A stretch of 51,202 nt of DNA from Gemmatimonadetes bacterium 13_1_20CM_4_69_16 (lineage in GTDB: Bacteria; Gemmatimonadota; Gemmatimonadetes; Gemmatimonadales; GWC2-71-9): assembly GCA_001919865.1 (NCBI GenBank), contig MNIR01000030.1, forward strand, positions 1-51,202. Direction: 5' to 3'. Position 1 is the first letter of the stretch. Every line of letters begins with the position of its first letter. This document shows, in pieces, positions 47,589 to 51,202 of the stretch. Position numbers and translations under genes: made by a program. Below the pieces are notes generated by a model. That model saw nothing but the letters and a program-made list of their open reading frames with translations, was not told the origin of the DNA and searched no databases.

Positions 47589-49385
47589 TCAGGCTCCTTC
47601 CTTGACGAGCTTCATCAAGTCGGCCGGCAGCGGCGGCTGCGCCTCGCGTCGTACCGCCATGCGATCCCCTTCCTTTTTGATGACGATCTGCTCGCGCGCT
47701 TGCCGCTCGTCGGAGTCAGGATAATCGCTGCGGGTATGAGCACCCCGGCTCTCGGTTCGCTCCAGCGCGGCGCGCGCGGTCGCTTCGGAAACGATGAGGA
47801 GGGAGCGCAGGTCGATCGCCGTGTGCCAGCCGGGATTGTACTCGCGGCTCCCCGTGATCCCCACCTTCCGAGCACGTCCCTTCAACCCCTCGAGCTCGCT
47901 GAGCGCGGTCTCGAGGCCCTTCTGGTCGCGGATAATCCCGGCGTTGCGCTGCATGACGGCCTGCAGTGCCGCCTGCACGCCGAACGGATTCTCGCCGCCC
48001 TCGTGTTCGAACGGGGCGAGCGCGTCGCGCATCGTCGCTTCCACCTCGGCGTCGGGGAAGGACGGGGGCGGCCCGCGCTTCGCCGCGGCGTGCAGCCCGG
48101 CCCGGCGCCCGAAGACGAGCAGGTCGCTGAGCGAGTTCCCCCCCAGGCGGTTGGCCCCGTGCATGCCGCCCCCGACCTCGCCGACCGCGAACAGCCCGGA
48201 GACGGTGGACTCCTGCGTTTCGGCATCCACCTTCACACCGCCCATCACATAGTGCGTCGTCGGGCCGATCTCCATCGCGTCTTTGGTGATATCGATGTGC
48301 GCCAGCTCTTTGAACTGGTGGTACATGCTCGGGAGCTTCTGCTTGATGTACTCTGGGCTTTGCTTGGAGGCGATGTCGAGGAATACGCCGCCGTGCGGCG
48401 TGCCCCGTCCCTCCGCGATCTCACGCGTAATCGCCTTGGAGACGACGTCGCGCGTGAGGAGCTCCGGGGGCCGGCGGTTCTTCTTGCGCTCCCCCTTCAC
48501 CCAGGCATCGGCCTCCGCTTCGCTCTCGGCGAAATCGCCCTTGAACATCTCGGGCATGTAGCGGAACATGAACCGTTCGCCGGCGGCGTTCTTGAGCACG
48601 CCGCCCTCCCCGCGCACACCCTCCGTCACGAGAATGCCGCGCACGCCGGGCGGCCATACCATGCCGGTGGGATGGAACTGCACGAACTCCATGTCGATGA
48701 GCTCGGCCCCGGCCTCGTATGCCAGGGCGTGCCCGTCGCCCGTGTACTCCCATGAGTTGCTGGTGATCTGCCACGCTTTGCCGATGCCACCCGTCGCCAG
48801 CACGATCGCGCCCGCACGGAACAGCACAAAGCGACCCGTTTCGCGAAAGTAGCCGAGCGCTCCGGCCACGCGGCCGCCCACCACAAACAGGCGCACAATC
48901 GTGCATTCCATATGTACGTCGAGCCCGGCATGCACGCCCTTGTCCTGGAGCACGCGGATCATCTCCAGCCCGGTGCGGTCGCCGACGTGCGCGAGGCGGC
49001 TATAGGTGTGGCCGCCGAAGGGTCGCTGGTTGATGCGCCCGTCGGGCGTACGGTCGAACAGCGCGCCCCACGCCTCGAGCTCGCGGATGCGGTCGGGGGC
49101 TTCCTGGGCGTGGATCTGCGCCATGCGCCAATTGTTGTGCATCTTGCCGCCGCGCATCGTGTCGCGGAAATGCACGCGCCAGTTGTCTTCGCCCATCACG
49201 TTGCCGAGCGCCGCCGCAGCGCCCCCTTCGGCCATGACCGTGTGGGCTTTGCCGAGCAGCGACTTGCACACGAGGGCGACTTTCGCTTGCTGCGCGCTGG
49301 CTTCGATGGCCGCACGCAGGCCGGCGCCACCGGCGCCGATGACCACGACGTCGTAGTGGTGCGTGCGGAGGTCGGAAGCCGCCAC
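47589..49385 (-). CDS. sdhA: Succinate dehydrogenase flavoprotein subunit
   Basis: FAD subunit oxidising succinate to fumarate. The 598 residues include VVVIGAGGAGLRAAIEAS (FAD), KAHTVMAEGGAAAALGN with the likely FAD-linking His, FVQFHPTGMVWPPGVRGILVTEGVRGEGG (substrate site), THYVMGGVKVDAET and GEVGGGMHGANRLGGNSLSDLLVFGRRAG. I chose GTG 49385, sharing one base with the sdhC stop (TAGTG). Full length. Confidence 0.95.
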   Translation of the reverse strand: MAASDLRTHHYDVVVIGAGGAGLRAAIEASAQQAKVALVCKSLLGKAHTVMAEGGAAAALGNVMGEDNWRVHFRDTMRGGKMHNNWRMAQIHAQEAPDRIRELEAWGALFDRTPDGRINQRPFGGHTYSRLAHVGDRTGLEMIRVLQDKGVHAGLDVHMECTIVRLFVVGGRVAGALGYFRETGRFVLFRAGAIVLATGGIGKAWQITSNSWEYTGDGHALAYEAGAELIDMEFVQFHPTGMVWPPGVRGILVTEGVRGEGGVLKNAAGERFMFRYMPEMFKGDFAESEAEADAWVKGERKKNRRPPELLTRDVVSKAITREIAEGRGTPHGGVFLDIASKQSPEYIKQKLPSMYHQFKELAHIDITKDAMEIGPTTHYVMGGVKVDAETQESTVSGLFAVGEVGGGMHGANRLGGNSLSDLLVFGRRAGLHAAAKRGPPPSFPDAEVEATMRDALAPFEHEGGENPFGVQAALQAVMQRNAGIIRDQKGLETALSELEGLKGRARKVGITGSREYNPGWHTAIDLRSLLIVSEATARAALERTESRGAHTRSDYPDSDERQAREQIVIKKEGDRMAVRREAQPPLPADLMKLVKEGA

Positions 49386-50152
49386 TAGAACAGCCGCACG
49401 TCGTGGATGACGCCCATCGCGCAGAGGCGGATGTACAGGTCCGTCAATGCGACCGAAAACAGCGAACACCAGGCCCACAGCATGTGGTGCTGATTGAGCA
49501 CCGTGACGCCGCGCCACAGCCGGAAGCGGGCCCGGCCGCCGCGCGCGCAGGAGAAGCAGTCCACGCTGCCGCCGATCAGATGGCGCAGCGAGTGGCAGCC
49601 GAACGTGTAGCTGGCAAGCAGAATCACGTTCAGCGCCATGACGAGCGTGCCGACGCCGATGCCGAAGTGGCGCTCGGGCCCCCCGCTCACCGGCCAGCGC
49701 GTGGCGAGGAAAACATCGTAGGCGAGGATGAAGATGAAGATCACCGCGGCGTACATGAAAAAGCGATGCACGTTCTGGAGAATGAAGGGAAACCGGGTCT
49801 CGCCTTTGTAGCCGTGTCGCGGTTCACCGACGGCGCAGGCCACCGGGTCGAGGAAGAACGCCCGATAGTAGGCCTTGCGGTAGTAGTAACAGGTCGTGCG
49901 GAAGCCCAGCGGGAAGACGAGGATCAGGAATGCCGGCGAGAGGGGCCACCACGACGTCTTGATGAGTGGGGAGTAGAACGGCGAAAGATACGGTCCCCAC
50001 TCGTAGTTTGTGCCGGTCCACGCCGCCCACGTCGCATAAACGGCGAAGCTGCCCAGCACAAGCGCGGTGAGCGCGGGCGCGATCCACCATGCATCGCGCC
50101 GCAGCGTGGCGCCGAAGCCGCGCTCCTGGAGGTCGCGGACCGAGGTCGTCAT
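49385..50152 (-). CDS. sdhC: Succinate dehydrogenase membrane anchor, Sdh1-like single subunit
   Basis: A 255-residue membrane protein with about five helices (22-45, 71-90, 132-150, 164-186, 222-248). It is a fused-type anchor, not the small SdhC/SdhD pair. Conserved-looking stretches are [21 protein letters not shown] and [20 protein letters not shown]. The second clusters Cys186, His187, His191, Cys199 and Cys202 at the end of a helix, suggestive of metal or iron-sulfur binding. His129 and His222/223 are possible haem ligands. ATG 50152 overlaps the mdh stop as ATGA. Confidence 0.85.
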   Translation of the reverse strand: MTTSVRDLQERGFGATLRRDAWWIAPALTALVLGSFAVYATWAAWTGTNYEWGPYLSPFYSPLIKTSWWPLSPAFLILVFPLGFRTTCYYYRKAYYRAFFLDPVACAVGEPRHGYKGETRFPFILQNVHRFFMYAAVIFIFILAYDVFLATRWPVSGGPERHFGIGVGTLVMALNVILLASYTFGCHSLRHLIGGSVDCFSCARGGRARFRLWRGVTVLNQHHMLWAWCSLFSVALTDLYIRLCAMGVIHDVRLF

Positions 50153-51078
50153 AATGTCACCGCCGCCATCGTCTGCTTCACCGCGTCAGCCGACTTGCGG
50201 AGCGCGCTCCGCTCCTCGGCCGTGAGCTCGACTTCGACGACTTGCTCGAGGCCGCTCTTGCCCAGCTTGCAGGGCACGCCGCAATACATCCCCGACAAGC
50301 CGTACTCTCCTTCGAGCCACGCGGCGCACGGCAGCAGACGCTTCTGGTCCAGGACGATCGACTCGACCATCTGGGCGGTCGCGGACGACGGCGCGTAGTA
50401 GGCCGAGCCGGTCTTGAGGAACGCCACGATTTCGGCACCTCCGTTACGCGTGCGATCCACGATCTTGTCGAGCCTGGTCTTATCGAGCAGTTGCGTCACC
50501 GGAATGCCCGACACGGTCGTATAGGAGATGAGCGGTACCATCGTGTCGCCGTGCCCGCCCAACACCATCGCCTGAATGTCCTGGACCGACACGTCGAGCG
50601 CCTCGGCGAGAAACGTGCGATAGCGGGCAGTGTCGAGCACTCCCGCCATCCCGATCACCCGCTCGCGCGGGAAGCCGGTGACCTGTTTGGTGACCCAGCA
50701 CATCACGTCGAGGGGGTTCGAGACCACCACCACGATCGCCTTCGAGCAATGTTGCTTGATCTGTTGGGCGACCTGCTTCACGATGTCGGCGTTGGTGCGC
50801 ACCAGGTCGTCGCGGCTCATGCCGGGCTTGCGCGCGATCCCCGCCGTGACCACGACGAGCTCACTTCCCGCGGCGGGGCCGTAGTCGTTCGCGCCGACGA
50901 CCCGAGTATCGAACCCTTCGATCGGCGCCGACTGCCATTGGTCGAGCGCTTTGCCCTGCGGCACGCCTTCGATCACGTCGACGAGGACGACGGTGCGCGC
51001 GAGTTCCTTCTCAGCGAGCCGCTGAGCGGCGGTGGCACCCACGTTCCCGGCGCCGACGACAGTGATCTTGGAGAGCAT
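50149..51078 (-). CDS. mdh: Malate dehydrogenase (NAD-dependent, LDH-like type)
   Basis: TCA-cycle enzyme oxidising malate to oxaloacetate. The 309 residues have the NAD motif [16 protein letters not shown], Asp34 for NAD preference, the MDH-specific Arg83 in [26 protein letters not shown] and catalytic His176 in [11 protein letters not shown]. It belongs to the LDH-like MDH class. ATG 51078 has no clear ribosome-binding site. It heads mdh-sdhC-sdhA-sdhB, joining two TCA steps in one unit. Confidence 0.96.
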   Translation of the reverse strand: MLSKITVVGAGNVGATAAQRLAEKELARTVVLVDVIEGVPQGKALDQWQSAPIEGFDTRVVGANDYGPAAGSELVVVTAGIARKPGMSRDDLVRTNADIVKQVAQQIKQHCSKAIVVVVSNPLDVMCWVTKQVTGFPRERVIGMAGVLDTARYRTFLAEALDVSVQDIQAMVLGGHGDTMVPLISYTTVSGIPVTQLLDKTRLDKIVDRTRNGGAEIVAFLKTGSAYYAPSSATAQMVESIVLDQKRLLPCAAWLEGEYGLSGMYCGVPCKLGKSGLEQVVEVELTAEERSALRKSADAVKQTMAAVTL

Positions 51079-51116
51079 GGTGCGGGAAACTTAGGGACGC
51101 CGGGCCTAGCGGGCAA

Positions 51117-51202
51117 TCACAACTTCGAGTCGGCGACCCTCGCGTTGCCGGCGATGAGTGTCTCTTCTGCGGTCAACGTGCCGTTGCGCAAATACTCGAG
51201 CT
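51117..51202 (-). CDS. C-terminal end of an unidentified protein (cut by window edge)
   Basis: The minus strand is open from the window edge to a TGA at 51119-51117, giving the last 28 residues, ending TLTAEETLIAGNARVADSKL. The composition looks like real protein and the spacing to mdh (38 nt) suits an upstream co-directional gene. It is too short to identify. Confidence 0.4.
   Translation of the reverse strand, partial: LEYLRNGTLTAEETLIAGNARVADSKL

Overview
This is a very GC-rich, densely packed chromosomal window with no rRNA, tRNA, CRISPR array or insertion sequence that I can see. The organism is a diderm (KDO activation by KdsB), respires (14-subunit complex I, a type II NADH dehydrogenase, succinate dehydrogenase) and makes menaquinone by the futalosine route (MqnA, MqnC, MqnE). 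Many genes start with GTG and overlap the upstream stop codon as ATGA or GTGA. Gene content and style fit a Gemmatimonadota-like soil or environmental bacterium; that placement is inference, not shown by a marker gene.

Region 1 (1-4105, minus strand) holds the start of pyrG, then kdsB, a trpG/pabA glutamine amidotransferase, a TfoX-N protein, a small unknown protein, a XerD-type recombinase and a broken short-chain dehydrogenase. Region 2 (4241-8635, plus strand) is a three-gene sugar-acid module: a GntP permease, a YjhG/YagF-type dehydratase and a signal-peptide-bearing gluconolactonase-like protein. Together they suggest lactone hydrolysis outside the cytoplasm, aldonate uptake and dehydration to a 2-keto-3-deoxy acid.

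Region 3 (8632-41116) is about 32 kb of uninterrupted minus-strand genes with gaps of 100 nt or less. In transcription order: nuoABCDEFGHIJKLMN, a phosphomannomutase/phosphoglucomutase, a UPF0182 membrane protein, carbamate kinase, sucC, sucD, an EIIA-CBS fusion, ndk, yceD, rpmF, plsX, fabH, fabD, fabG, acpP, fabF, mqnE, mqnA, mqnC, purE, ispF and a dedA-family gene. Its two largest gaps (nuoE/nuoF and mqnE/mqnA) are both filled with strong inverted repeats.

Region 4 (41226-51202) starts with dcd, divergent from nuoA and possibly leaderless. It continues with a four-helix membrane protein, a hybrid histidine kinase/receiver, a small zinc-ribbon membrane protein, a type II NADH dehydrogenase, a lipoprotein, a YbjQ protein, and mdh-sdhC-sdhA-sdhB transcribed on the minus strand. 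The window ends inside an unidentified gene.

The observations most worth checking are: in-frame losses of about 40-47 residues inside FabF and FabD plus a similar but frameshifted loss in the dehydrogenase; a run of three abutting hairpins and a seven-codon mini-ORF ahead of mqnA; a CX5CX2C cluster loop in MqnE; a palindromic element between nuoE and nuoF; the extra N7-type cluster motif in NuoG; and a Cys/His cluster in the Sdh membrane subunit that recalls the mycobacterial Sdh1 type.
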